Both the position numbers and the translations under genes were made by a program. Positions 51,468 to 59,091 of a stretch of DNA of 64,000 nucleotides are shown piece by piece. Position 1 is the stretch's first letter, and each line of letters starts with the position of its first letter. The stretch is from Albirhodobacter sp048262715 (GTDB lineage: Bacteria; Pseudomonadota; Alphaproteobacteria; Rhodobacterales; Rhodobacteraceae), in contig JBLXEV010000001.1 in the NCBI GenBank assembly GCA_048262715.1, positions 469,149 to 533,148 on the forward strand, given 5' to 3'. Below the pieces are notes generated by a model. It was not told the DNA's origin and did not search any database. It saw only the letters and a list, made by a program, of their open reading frames with translations.

Positions 51468-52316
51468 ATGCTCGACGCCACCAAATCCGCCACGACAGAT
51501 GCCATTGCGGCCGGGCAACCGCTGCTGGAACTCAACAATATCGAAGTGATCTACAATCACGTCATTCTGGTTTTGAAAGGCGTCAGCCTCACGGTGCCCA
51601 AGGGCGGGATTACCGCGCTGCTGGGCGGTAATGGCGCGGGCAAAACCACGACATTGAAAGCGATTTCCAACCTGCTGCATTCCGAGCGCGGCGAGGTCAC
51701 CAAAGGCTCGATCCTGTATCGCGGTAAGCCCGTGCAGGATGGGTCGCCTGCGGAACTGGTGCGCCAAGGGGTGATTCAGGTGATGGAGGGGCGGCATTGC
51801 TTCGAGCATCTCACGGTCGAGGAAAACCTGCTCACCGGTGCCTACACCCGCAAAGATGGCCGCGCCGCAATCGCGCGGGATCTGGAGATGGTCTATACCT
51901 ATTTCCCGCGCCTCAAGGAACGCCGCAAATCGCAAGCGGGCTATACCTCGGGCGGCGAGCAACAGATGGTTGCGATGGGGCGCGCGCTGATGTCGCGGCC
52001 TGAGACGATCTTGCTCGACGAGCCTTCAATGGGCCTCGCGCCGCAATTGGTCGAACAGATCTTCGAGATCGTGAAAGCCGTGAACGAGGGCGAAGGCGTG
52101 ACCTTCCTTCTGGCCGAACAGAACACCAACGTTGCGCTGCGCTACGCGCATTACGGCTATATTCTGGAGAGTGGGCGCGTCGTGATGGATGGTCCTGCAG
52201 CGACGCTGCGTGAGAATCCGGATGTGAAAGAATTCTATCTGGGCATGTCGGACGAGGGCCGGAAATCGTTCCGCGATGTGCGCAGCTATCGCCGCCGCAA
52301 GCGCTGGCTGGCCTAG
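51468..52316 (+). CDS. ABC transporter ATP-binding protein, LivF type
   Basis: A 282-aa ATPase: Walker A GGNGAGKTTTLKA, signature TSGGEQQMVAMGRAL, Walker B ILLDEPSMGLAP, switch segment LLAEQNTNVAL, then LESGRVVMDG. These are LivF features. The C-terminus is extended by about 35 basic residues (SFRDVRSYRRRKRWLA). GGGAG precedes the ATG at 51468; the frame opens earlier without homology. It completes the importer with the LivG-type ATPase. Confidence 0.93.
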   Translation: MLDATKSATTDAIAAGQPLLELNNIEVIYNHVILVLKGVSLTVPKGGITALLGGNGAGKTTTLKAISNLLHSERGEVTKGSILYRGKPVQDGSPAELVRQGVIQVMEGRHCFEHLTVEENLLTGAYTRKDGRAAIARDLEMVYTYFPRLKERRKSQAGYTSGGEQQMVAMGRALMSRPETILLDEPSMGLAPQLVEQIFEIVKAVNEGEGVTFLLAEQNTNVALRYAHYGYILESGRVVMDGPAATLRENPDVKEFYLGMSDEGRKSFRDVRSYRRRKRWLA

Positions 52317-52407
52317 GCGTAACAGACTGAAAATAAACACTTGCTGCGCAGCATTTTTGTCGCGCAACGGAGGGCGGCTGGGCCGCGAATGAGAAGAGGT
52401 CAAGCCG

Positions 52408-53628
52408 ATGAACCCGTATTTTGATGCGCTCGAAACCCGCTCCGCCGATGCGCGAGAGGCTGCCCTCATGCGCGATCTGCCCACAGCCTTGGCGCGGGCG
52501 ATGTCGGCTCCGGGCCTCGCGGCGCATTTGGGGGCGGTTGATCCTGCTACCATCACAACCCGCGCCGCTCTTGCGCGGTTGCCTGTGCTGCGCAAATCCG
52601 ATCTGGGGGCTGCCCAGAAACGGGCGGCGCCCTTTGGTGGGCTGACCCTGAAGCCCGCGCATCGTTTCGCGCATATCTTCCAAAGCCCAGGCCCAATCTA
52701 CGAGCCCGCCGAGGTGAGCCATGATTGGTGGCGGATGGGGCGCTTTCTTCATGCGTGCGGTGTGGGCGCGGGGGACATCGTGCAGAACTGCTTTGGCTAC
52801 CACCTCACCCCCGCAGGGATGATTTTTGAAAGTGGCGCGCGGGCCGTGGGGGCGGCGGTCCTGCCTGCAGGCACAGGGCAGACAGAGCTACAGGTTCGCG
52901 CGGCGGTCGATATCGGCACCACGGCATATGCCGGCACGCCGGATTACCTGAAGGTGATTCTGGATAAGGCCGAGGCGATGGGGGAAACCCTTGCGATCAC
53001 CCGCGCGGCGGTGGGGGGCGGCGCGCTGTTCCCGAGCCTCCGCGCGGAATATGCCGATCGGGGGATCCAATGTCTGCAATGCTACGCGACGGCCGATCTT
53101 GGGAATATCGCCTACGAGTCGGCGGCGATGGAGGGGATGATCGTTGATGAGGGCGTGATTGTTGAGATCGTGCGCCCGGGCACAGGGGATCCGGTTGCGG
53201 AGGGCGAAGTGGGGGAGGTTGTCGTGACAACACTGAACGCCGATTATCCGCTGGTGCGTTTCGCCACAGGGGATCTGAGCGCGGTGATGTCCGGCACATC
53301 GCCTTGCGGGCGCAGCAATATGCGCATCAAAGGCTGGATGGGGCGGGCCGATCAGACGACGAAAATCAAGGGGATGTTTGTGCGGCCTGAGCAAGTCGCA
53401 AGCTTCGTCGCCGCCCATCCCGATGTGCGTCGCGCGCGGGTGGTCGCCTCGCGCTCCGGCGAGATGGATGTGATGACCGTGCGGATCGAGACCGAGACTA
53501 GCGATCCGGCGCGATACGATTCGGGAATCATCGAGGCGCTGAAGATGAAGGGTGCGGTCGAGATCCTTGCGCCCGGCAGCTTGCCCAATGATGGCTTGGT
53601 GATTGAGGATCTGCGGAAATACGATTGA
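52408..53628 (+). CDS. PaaK-like adenylate-forming protein with degenerate P-loop
   Basis: A 406-aa protein of the phenylacetate-CoA ligase family. The later motifs are kept: YATADLGNIAYE (A5 position), VRFATGDLS (A7) and TKIKGMFVRPEQV (A8), followed by the small C-terminal domain. The ATP P-loop, normally SSGTTGKPT, reads FQSPGPIYEP here. That would impair or change ATP binding, so it may be a specialised ligase, a transfer protein or a binding partner of the 666-aa ligase. It is the last gene of the cluster, 91 bases after the LivF-type gene, and a terminator follows. Confidence 0.8.
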   Translation: MNPYFDALETRSADAREAALMRDLPTALARAMSAPGLAAHLGAVDPATITTRAALARLPVLRKSDLGAAQKRAAPFGGLTLKPAHRFAHIFQSPGPIYEPAEVSHDWWRMGRFLHACGVGAGDIVQNCFGYHLTPAGMIFESGARAVGAAVLPAGTGQTELQVRAAVDIGTTAYAGTPDYLKVILDKAEAMGETLAITRAAVGGGALFPSLRAEYADRGIQCLQCYATADLGNIAYESAAMEGMIVDEGVIVEIVRPGTGDPVAEGEVGEVVVTTLNADYPLVRFATGDLSAVMSGTSPCGRSNMRIKGWMGRADQTTKIKGMFVRPEQVASFVAAHPDVRRARVVASRSGEMDVMTVRIETETSDPARYDSGIIEALKMKGAVEILAPGSLPNDGLVIEDLRKYD

Positions 53629-53632
53629 TCCG

Positions 53633-53665
53633 CTTCCAGAGAGTATAAATATCCCCCGCGGAGCG
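53633..53665. repeat. Intergenic repeat, copy 1
   Basis: Shares CTTCCAGAGAG (53633-53643), TAAATATCCCC (53646-53656) and a GC-rich CCGCGGAG end with 61778-61810. It lies just after a stop codon. I recall a similar motif, with GCCTCCGGCGGGGATATTT on the other strand, between many Rhodobacteraceae genes. Confidence 0.5.
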
Positions 53666-53701
53666 ACCCAGCGCTTCATCCAACCGCGTGGGGATCAGAG
53701 C

Positions 53702-53728
53702 GCCGCCGAGGCAACTCGGCGGCCTTTT
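53702..53728 (+). terminator. Rho-independent terminator of the ligase/transporter operon
   Basis: GCCGCCGAG (53702-53710) pairs with CTCGGCGGC (53715-53723) around GCAA, followed by CTTTT. Confidence 0.85.
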
Positions 53729-53755
53729 GCATGTGCCATCTTCAGCCCAGACCAA

Positions 53756-53790
53756 AGAAAAAGACCGCTGGGAAATCCCAAGCGGCCTTT
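53756..53790 (-). terminator. Rho-independent terminator of rpmJ
   Basis: On the minus strand CCGCTTGGGA and the matching CCCAGCGG arm (53763-53788) form a stem followed by TCTTTTTC. T residues also flank the other side, so it can work in both directions. Confidence 0.7.
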
Positions 53791-53826
53791 TCTATATTCA
53801 CCGGCTCGAAGCGGGCTCTCAGAGGA

Positions 53827-53952
53827 TTAACCCTGACGAGCCTTGAAGCGACGTTGCGTCTTGTTGATCACATAGACGCGGCCTTTACGGCGCACGATCT
53901 GGCAATCGCGGTGACGCTGCTTGAGCGAGCGGAGCGAGTTACGGACCTTCAT
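53827..53952 (-). CDS. rpmJ: 50S ribosomal protein L36
   Basis: A 41-aa basic protein: MKVRNSLRSLKQRHRDCQIV followed by RRKGRVYVINKTQRRFKARQ. This is the L36 type with a reduced zinc ligand set (only one Cys remains visible), the C-minus form common in alphaproteobacteria. AGGAGA precedes the ATG. The frame stays open through the tRNA gene, but the family start is ATG 53952. A tRNA-Val lies just upstream. Confidence 0.95.
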   Translation of the reverse strand: MKVRNSLRSLKQRHRDCQIVRRKGRVYVINKTQRRFKARQG

Positions 53953-54020
53953 AGGGTCATCTCCTATTCGCGGCGCGCGTGCGCCTTGAAATCTTTTATG
54001 TTCCCAAGGGAACGGTGAAA

Positions 54021-54095
54021 TGGTGGGCGGTACTGGGATCGAACCAGTGGCCACTACGATGTCAACGTAGTGCTCTACCGCTGAGCTAACCGCCC
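54021..54095 (-). tRNA. tRNA-Val (anticodon GAC)
   Basis: On the minus strand, a 75-base cloverleaf: acceptor GGGCGGT/ACCGCCC (54089-54095 with 54025-54031), D arm TTAGCTCAGCGGTAGAGC, anticodon stem CTACG/CGTAG with loop TTGACAT giving anticodon GAC (valine), and the T arm GGTTCGATCC. The 3' CCA (54021-54023) is encoded. Confidence 0.97.
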
Positions 54096-54244
54096 ACGCG
54101 CCTTTTCGTTTCCGCCCCAAAGTAAAAGACGCGGGGCGAAACCGCGTCGGTGAGGGGTCTATAAAAGGACTCGTTTGGGGTTTCAAGTGGCTTTTGATGC
54201 GAAATCAAACTCATATATAGAGAAAGGTGTCAGGAGGGCGCTTG

Positions 54245-55108
54245 ATGGGGCAAAATGGGCCAAAAGATCAGTGTTTCAGGCTGTTGCAGCCGGAACGGGC
54301 CGTGTCGGGTGTGATTTTTGCATCGCCACATTCGGGTCGGGACTATCCCGAGTCGATGCTTGAGGCCACAAATTTATCCGCGCGGCAGATTCGTTCGTCC
54401 GAGGATGCCTTCGTGGATCGGCTTTTGGCGGCCGCGCCGAATCTGGGGGCGCCCTTGTTGCTGGCGCGGGTCCCGCGGGCCTATGTGGATTTCAACCGCG
54501 CGGCGGATGAGCTCGATCCGGCTCTTATTGAAGGGCTGCGCGGCGTGGCGATGAATGCGCGGGTGCGGGCAGGGCTTGGTGTCGTGCCGCGCGTCGTCTC
54601 CGGCGCGCGCGCGATCTATCACGGCAAGCTGTCTCTGGCGGAGGCTGATCAACGAATCGCGCGATTCTGGCGGCCATGGCATCAAGCTGTCGATGGGCTG
54701 ATGACGCAGGCGCAGGCCGATCATGGGCGCTCGGTGTTGGTGGATGTGCATTCGATGCCCAGCGAGGCGCTGGACGCGGGCCCTGCGCGCCCCGATATCG
54801 TGCTGGGGGATCGGTTCGGGGCGTCCTGCGCGCCGGATGTCACCGAGATGGTTGCACAAGCGTTTGAGGCCGAGGGGTTGCGGGTGGCCCGCAATAAGCC
54901 CTTCGCAGGGGCTTATATCGCGCAGGCGCATGGCCGACCCTATGAGGGGCGACATGTCGTGCAGGTGGAGATTGATCGCGGGCTCTATATGGACGAGGCG
55001 AAGATTCGCCCGCGCGAGGATTTCGATGCGTTTGCCGACCTCATCGGGCGCACAATGGCGCGGATCATTGGCACGGAAGCGCTGCGGATTCCGCTCGCGG
55101 CGCAATAG
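54245..55108 (+). CDS. N-formylglutamate amidohydrolase family protein
   Basis: A 287-aa zinc-dependent hydrolase of the HutG-type amidohydrolase family. FASPHSGRDYPE gives the first His ligand; PRAYVDFNRAADELDP, ILVDVHSMP-like VLVDVHSMPSEA and IVLGDRFGASC follow in family order, ending QVEIDRGLYMDE. Substrates of family members include N-formyl-glutamate and other N-acyl amino acids. No histidine-degradation genes are near, so the substrate is open. AGGAGGG lies six bases before ATG 54245. It is convergent with dinB, six bases apart. Confidence 0.88.
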   Translation: MGQNGPKDQCFRLLQPERAVSGVIFASPHSGRDYPESMLEATNLSARQIRSSEDAFVDRLLAAAPNLGAPLLLARVPRAYVDFNRAADELDPALIEGLRGVAMNARVRAGLGVVPRVVSGARAIYHGKLSLAEADQRIARFWRPWHQAVDGLMTQAQADHGRSVLVDVHSMPSEALDAGPARPDIVLGDRFGASCAPDVTEMVAQAFEAEGLRVARNKPFAGAYIAQAHGRPYEGRHVVQVEIDRGLYMDEAKIRPREDFDAFADLIGRTMARIIGTEALRIPLAAQ

Positions 55109-55114
55109 GGCAGG

Positions 55115-56380
55115 TTATTCAGGCGTAAAACCACGGCCCTTGGTGATCGCCTTCGGGCCAAAGCGGGCGCGGATCGCGTCTGTCGCGCGTTCAGTCTGGG
55201 CGCGGGTGGCGGCGCGCGGATCCAGCAAATCGCCAATCGGATCTTGGCCTGTCGCTGCGGAAAGATCGCTCAGCCCGATCCCGATCAGACGGAACGGCCC
55301 GCGCTCATTGAGCGCATCCAGCAAATCCGTCACCGTGCGGTAGAGTGTATCGGCAAGTTGGGTTGGCGCATGCAGGGTGATCCGCCGCGACAGAACCGAG
55401 AAATCCTTGCGCCGCGCTTTCAAGGTCACCGTGCGGCCCTGCAGATCCGCCGCCTTGGCGCGATCAGAGACTTTCTCCGCCATCCACCAGAGGTGATGCT
55501 TGAGCAGCTCACGATCCACCAGATCCACCTCGAAGGTGCGCTCGCTGGAGATGGATTTCGTCGGCGCATCGGCGATGACGCGGCGCGTGTCCTGTCCGCG
55601 CGCAAGGTGCCAGAGCCGCTGGCCCGTTGCGCCGAAACGGCGGAACAGATCGGCCTCATCCAGCCGCAGCAGATCGTCAATCGTGCGGATCCCTGCGGTG
55701 GCCAGCGCAGCGCGCGTCGCCTCCCCCACGCCCCACAAAAGCGCAACGGGTTTGCCTTTGAGGAACTCGGCAGTCTCGGCCTTGCCGATGGTGGAGAACC
55801 CGCGCGGTTTATCGAGATCCGAGGCGATCTTGGCGAGGAATTTGTTATGTGAGAGGCCGACGGAGGCTGTCACCCCCACTTGTGCCTCAATATCGCGCGC
55901 CAGCCGCGCCATGGTGCGGGCGGGGGTAGAGCCGTGCAGCCGCTCGGTGCCCGTCAGATCAAGAAACGCCTCATCTAGGGAGAGCGGCTGCACTGCGGGC
56001 GTCAGCGCCAGCATCAAGGCGCGGATCGCGCGTGAGGCTTCCGCGTAATGTGAAAGACGCGGCGGCAGAACGGTGGCATCTGGGCATAGCTGGAGCGCCT
56101 TATACATCGGCATCGCCGAGCGCACGCCCGAGATCCGCGCGATATAGCAGCAGGTGGTGACAACCCCGCGCGTGCCGCCGCCAATGATCAGCGGTTTGGA
56201 GGAGAGCGCGGGATTGTCGCGCTTTTCCACCGAGGCGTAGAAGGCATCGCAATCAATATGGGCGATGGAAAGGCTGTCCAACTCAGCGTGGCTCAAAATG
56301 CGCGCACGGTTACAGCCCGGACAGCGTTTGGGCGCCGGATCTGGCAGGGGGGCAAGGCAATCGCGACACAGGCTGGGCAT
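55115..56380 (-). CDS. dinB: DNA polymerase IV with N-terminal zinc ribbon
   Basis: A 421-aa Y-family translesion polymerase. The catalytic acids are in HIDCDAFYASVE and SLDEAFLDL; the thumb and little-finger (about 270-370) domains follow, with SSERTFEVDL. Unusual: residues 1-25 hold a CxxC...CxxC set (C5, C8, C20, C23), a likely zinc ribbon fused before the polymerase. The rest is normal length for DinB. The last about 20 residues have no beta-clamp pentamer I can recognise with certainty. The minus-strand promoter must lie in 56381-56481. Confidence 0.92.
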   Translation of the reverse strand: MPSLCRDCLAPLPDPAPKRCPGCNRARILSHAELDSLSIAHIDCDAFYASVEKRDNPALSSKPLIIGGGTRGVVTTCCYIARISGVRSAMPMYKALQLCPDATVLPPRLSHYAEASRAIRALMLALTPAVQPLSLDEAFLDLTGTERLHGSTPARTMARLARDIEAQVGVTASVGLSHNKFLAKIASDLDKPRGFSTIGKAETAEFLKGKPVALLWGVGEATRAALATAGIRTIDDLLRLDEADLFRRFGATGQRLWHLARGQDTRRVIADAPTKSISSERTFEVDLVDRELLKHHLWWMAEKVSDRAKAADLQGRTVTLKARRKDFSVLSRRITLHAPTQLADTLYRTVTDLLDALNERGPFRLIGIGLSDLSAATGQDPIGDLLDPRAATRAQTERATDAIRARFGPKAITKGRGFTPE

Positions 56381-56481
56381 GGCGCCAATCTACTGCGCCG
56401 CGCAGGGGCGGTAAAGCGAATGCGCTTCCTATGGCGCGGTGCAGGGCCTATGCTTTGGCCACTTATTTAGGGGATCACTTC

Positions 56482-57366
56482 ATGGATGAACTTTTGCCAT
56501 TTTTGTCGGGCAACGGGGTCGCGCTGGCACTGGCGGTGTTTGTCGCGCTGATCGTTCTGCGCGGCGTTTACATCGTGCCGCAATCGCAGAAATTCGTCGT
56601 CGAGCGGCTGGGCCGTCTGCGCGCGGTGCTCGGGCCCGGGGTGAACCTGATCGTGCCGTTTCTGGACCGCGTCGCGCATAAGGTCTCCGTTCTCGAACGC
56701 CAGCTCCCCTCAATGTCGCAAGATGCGATCACCTCTGACAACGTGACCTTGAGCGTCGAGACCAGCGTGTTCTACCGGATCACCGAGCCGGAGCGGACCG
56801 TTTACCGGATTCGCGATGTCGATGGCGCGATCCGCACCACGGTGGCAGGGATCGTGCGCTCCGAGATCGGGCGGATGGAGCTGGATACCGTGCAATCGAA
56901 CCGTTCCGTGCTGATAGAGACGATCCGATCCTCGCTTTTGGATGTGGTCGAGGATTGGGGGATCGAGGTCACCCGCGTCGAGATTTTGGATGTCAGCCTT
57001 GATGAGGCGACCCGCGCCGCGATGCTGCAACAGCTTAACGCAGAGCGCGCGCGCCGGGCGCAGGTCACCGAGGCGGAGGGCGCGAAACGGGCGGCAGAGC
57101 TGCGCGCGGATGCGGAGCTATACACCGCCGAGCAGGATGCGAAAGCGCGCCGGATTTTGGCGGATGCCGAGGCCTATGCCACTAATGTCATGGCCGATGC
57201 GATTGCCAAAAACGGGATGGAGGCAGCGCAATATCAGGTGGCGCTGAAACAGGTCGAAGCACTGGAAGGCATCGGCAAGGGCGAGGGGCGTCAAACGGTG
57301 ATCCTGCCTGCGGCGGCGCTAGATGCGCTGTCGGATGCGTTCAAGATGTTCAAGCCGAAAGGGTAA
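56482..57366 (+). CDS. SPFH/band-7 membrane protein (QmcA/paraslipin type)
   Basis: A 294-aa inner-membrane protein: one N-terminal membrane helix (about 12-30), an SPFH domain (VIVPQSQKFVVERLGR, VETSVFYRITEPER) and a helical region (about 180-270) rich in AEGAKRAAEL and EAYATNVMADA repeats. Family members form membrane rings and support protein quality control. ATG 56482 has AGGGGA upstream. An NfeD-like gene follows four bases later, the standard pairing. It is divergent from dinB. Confidence 0.92.
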   Translation: MDELLPFLSGNGVALALAVFVALIVLRGVYIVPQSQKFVVERLGRLRAVLGPGVNLIVPFLDRVAHKVSVLERQLPSMSQDAITSDNVTLSVETSVFYRITEPERTVYRIRDVDGAIRTTVAGIVRSEIGRMELDTVQSNRSVLIETIRSSLLDVVEDWGIEVTRVEILDVSLDEATRAAMLQQLNAERARRAQVTEAEGAKRAAELRADAELYTAEQDAKARRILADAEAYATNVMADAIAKNGMEAAQYQVALKQVEALEGIGKGEGRQTVILPAAALDALSDAFKMFKPKG

Positions 57367-57370
57367 CCCG

Positions 57371-57664
57371 ATGGAGAGCGCAACGATGCTTTGGCAGCAA
57401 GGCTGGATCTGGGCGGTAGCGGGGCTGGTGCTCGGCGTGTTGGAGATCCTGATTCCCGGTAACATCCTGATCGGGTTTGCGATCGGGGCGATGGTCGTGG
57501 CGATCCTGCTCTGGACCGGCTTGGGCGCGGGGCTGACCTTCGCGCTCCTGCTCGCCGTCATGGCGATTTCGGCGCTGGTCGCCTTCATCGTGTTGCGCCG
57601 TGTGATCGGGATTCGCGCGGGGCAGGTGAAGATCGTGGAGCGTGATATCAACGACAATAAGTAA
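57371..57664 (+). CDS. NfeD-like short membrane protein
   Basis: A 97-aa protein with two to three hydrophobic segments (about 12-32, 33-50, 52-72) and a short polar tail (GIRAGQVKIVERDINDNK). It lacks the OB-fold tail of long NfeD, matching the short partner of SPFH proteins. Coupled closely to the band-7 gene. AAAGGG lies 12 bases before ATG 57371; ATG 57386 is the alternative start. A strong bidirectional terminator follows. Confidence 0.85.
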   Translation: MESATMLWQQGWIWAVAGLVLGVLEILIPGNILIGFAIGAMVVAILLWTGLGAGLTFALLLAVMAISALVAFIVLRRVIGIRAGQVKIVERDINDNK

Positions 57665-57690
57665 TCCATGGCCGCTGCCATGCGGATATT

Positions 57691-57722
57691 AAAAAGGGGC
57701 GCTCAGCGGCGCCCCTTTTTGA
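57691..57722. terminator. Bidirectional terminator between nfeD and pyrF
   Basis: AAAAAGGGGCGC (57691-57702) and GCGCCCCTTTTT (57709-57720) form a 12-bp stem with a 6-base loop and T tracts on both sides. Confidence 0.88.
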
Positions 57723-57741
57723 ATTTGGGAATGAGCCTAGA

Positions 57742-58452
57742 TCAGGCCATCTCTGCCAAGATCGCAAGCGCCGCCGCGCGCGGATCGGCGTGCTGCCAGA
57801 TCGGGCGACCCACAACGATATGATCCGCGCCATTGGCAATCGCGGAAGCGGGCGTTTCAACGCGCTTTTGATCCCCGAGCGCAGCACCTGCAGGGCGCAC
57901 ACCCGGTGTCACGATCAGCTTGCCTGTCGCCTCGGGCAGCGCGCGGATCAGCGCGGCCTCTTGGGGCGAGGCGATGATGCCATCGGCCCCCGCCTCGAAG
58001 GCACGGCCCGCGCGCTCCACCACCAGATCGGGGATCAGCCCGTCTTTGATCATCGCCTTATCGAGATCCGAGCGATCCAGCGAGGTGAGGATCGTCACGC
58101 CGAGGATCTTGAGATCCTTGCCGCGCGCGCCTTCTTTCGCCGCGGCCACCACATGCGGATCTCCGTGAACGGTGAGAAAATCGAGATCGAATTGCGAGAG
58201 GCCCCGCACGGCGGCCTCTACCGTTGCGCCGATATCGAAGAGCTTCATATCGAGGAAGATGCGTTTGCCGAATTCGTCTTTCAGCTCATTGGCGAGGCCA
58301 AGCCCGCCGCCGGTCAGCATCCCGAGGCCAATTTTGTAGAAGGAGACAGCATCGCCAAGCGTCTCGGCGAGCTTTAAACCCTCCAACGCATTGGGGACAT
58401 CAAGCGCGACAATCAGTCGGTCATCAGCTTTGGCGGATGCATGGGCGGACAT
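57742..58452 (-). CDS. pyrF: Orotidine 5'-phosphate decarboxylase
   Basis: A 236-aa TIM-barrel enzyme, the last step of UMP synthesis. The catalytic set is FLDMKLFDIG (D, K, D) where most members read FLDxKxxDIPNTV, an allowed variant here with GATV. ALDVPNALEG, VTPGVRPAGAALGDQKR and GADHIVVGRPIW complete the phosphate loop. The start is ATG 58452. It is convergent with the nfeD-like gene. A small hypothetical gene lies upstream on the same strand. Confidence 0.95.
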   Translation of the reverse strand: MSAHASAKADDRLIVALDVPNALEGLKLAETLGDAVSFYKIGLGMLTGGGLGLANELKDEFGKRIFLDMKLFDIGATVEAAVRGLSQFDLDFLTVHGDPHVVAAAKEGARGKDLKILGVTILTSLDRSDLDKAMIKDGLIPDLVVERAGRAFEAGADGIIASPQEAALIRALPEATGKLIVTPGVRPAGAALGDQKRVETPASAIANGADHIVVGRPIWQHADPRAAALAILAEMA

Positions 58453-58581
58453 GGGACACTCCGAATTTGGGAAATTGCGGATGTCCCTTGCACCCCTAGG
58501 CTTTGCGGGTCAAGGAATTTAGAGCCGCAGCGATCTGCGGGCGGCGGGATAGTTGGGGCGGTAAGTTGAGGCGCGGCCCGC

Positions 58582-58791
58582 TTACCAGCGATCAATCCCG
58601 CGGCGCTGGGCCTCGCGCGCGAGTGCCCGTGCGAGTTGCGAATGGGGTGTGTCTACGGGGATGCGCAGCGCCACGGGAACGCGCAAGGGCTGCGGCAGGC
58701 CGGGGGCGAAGAACTCCACCACCGCCTCGAATTGTCGCCGTGCGGCGTTATAGAAGAGCTGGGCGATGCGGGTGGCTGTCGCGTGGTTCAT
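58582..58791 (-). CDS. Small conserved-looking hypothetical protein
   Basis: A 69-aa soluble protein with an amphipathic start (ATATRIAQLFYNAARRQFEA) and a beta segment LRVPVALRIPVDTPHSQLARAL. It has good codon bias and lies upstream of pyrF with a 129-base gap. I recognise no named family. GGAGAG precedes the ATG. It is divergent from clpB. Confidence 0.6.
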   Translation of the reverse strand: MNHATATRIAQLFYNAARRQFEAVVEFFAPGLPQPLRVPVALRIPVDTPHSQLARALAREAQRRGIDRW

Positions 58792-58984
58792 GGCACTCTC
58801 CGATTCCGTTGGACTATCTATGATGTGGCATATGTATCTCGGGCCGAATTCTTCGCGGGCAGTTGATCTCCCTCAATAAGATAAACTGAATTGGTCACTA
58901 AAAGGTTGCGACACGACTGCGTGATCTCGGAGCGCATCGCGAGAGATTTGGCACAGGATTTTCTGCGGTAGCTTGGCGCAAGCC

Positions 58985-59013
58985 CTTGAAGCGGGGCGCT
59001 CCTGCGCCCAAAT
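58985..59013 (+). promoter_or_regulatory. Sigma-32 (RpoH)-type promoter of clpB
   Basis: CTTGAA (58985-58990), a 15-base spacer and GCCCAAAT (59006-59013) match the heat-shock consensus CTTGAA-N(13-15)-CCCCATNT at seven of seven -35/-10 core positions apart from two in the -10. It lies 78 bases upstream of the clpB start. Confidence 0.7.
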
Positions 59014-59091
59014 CAGATCCGAGACCTGATGGAGGCCGTGCCATAACGGGCGGCCGAGGAATCAGGGGCTTGTGAGAAAAAGGAGATGCCG

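Noticed and set aside
49460..51538. 692-codon minus-strand frame
   Set aside because: Antisense of the LivM-type permease and binding-protein genes; it spans two real genes and an intergenic gap.
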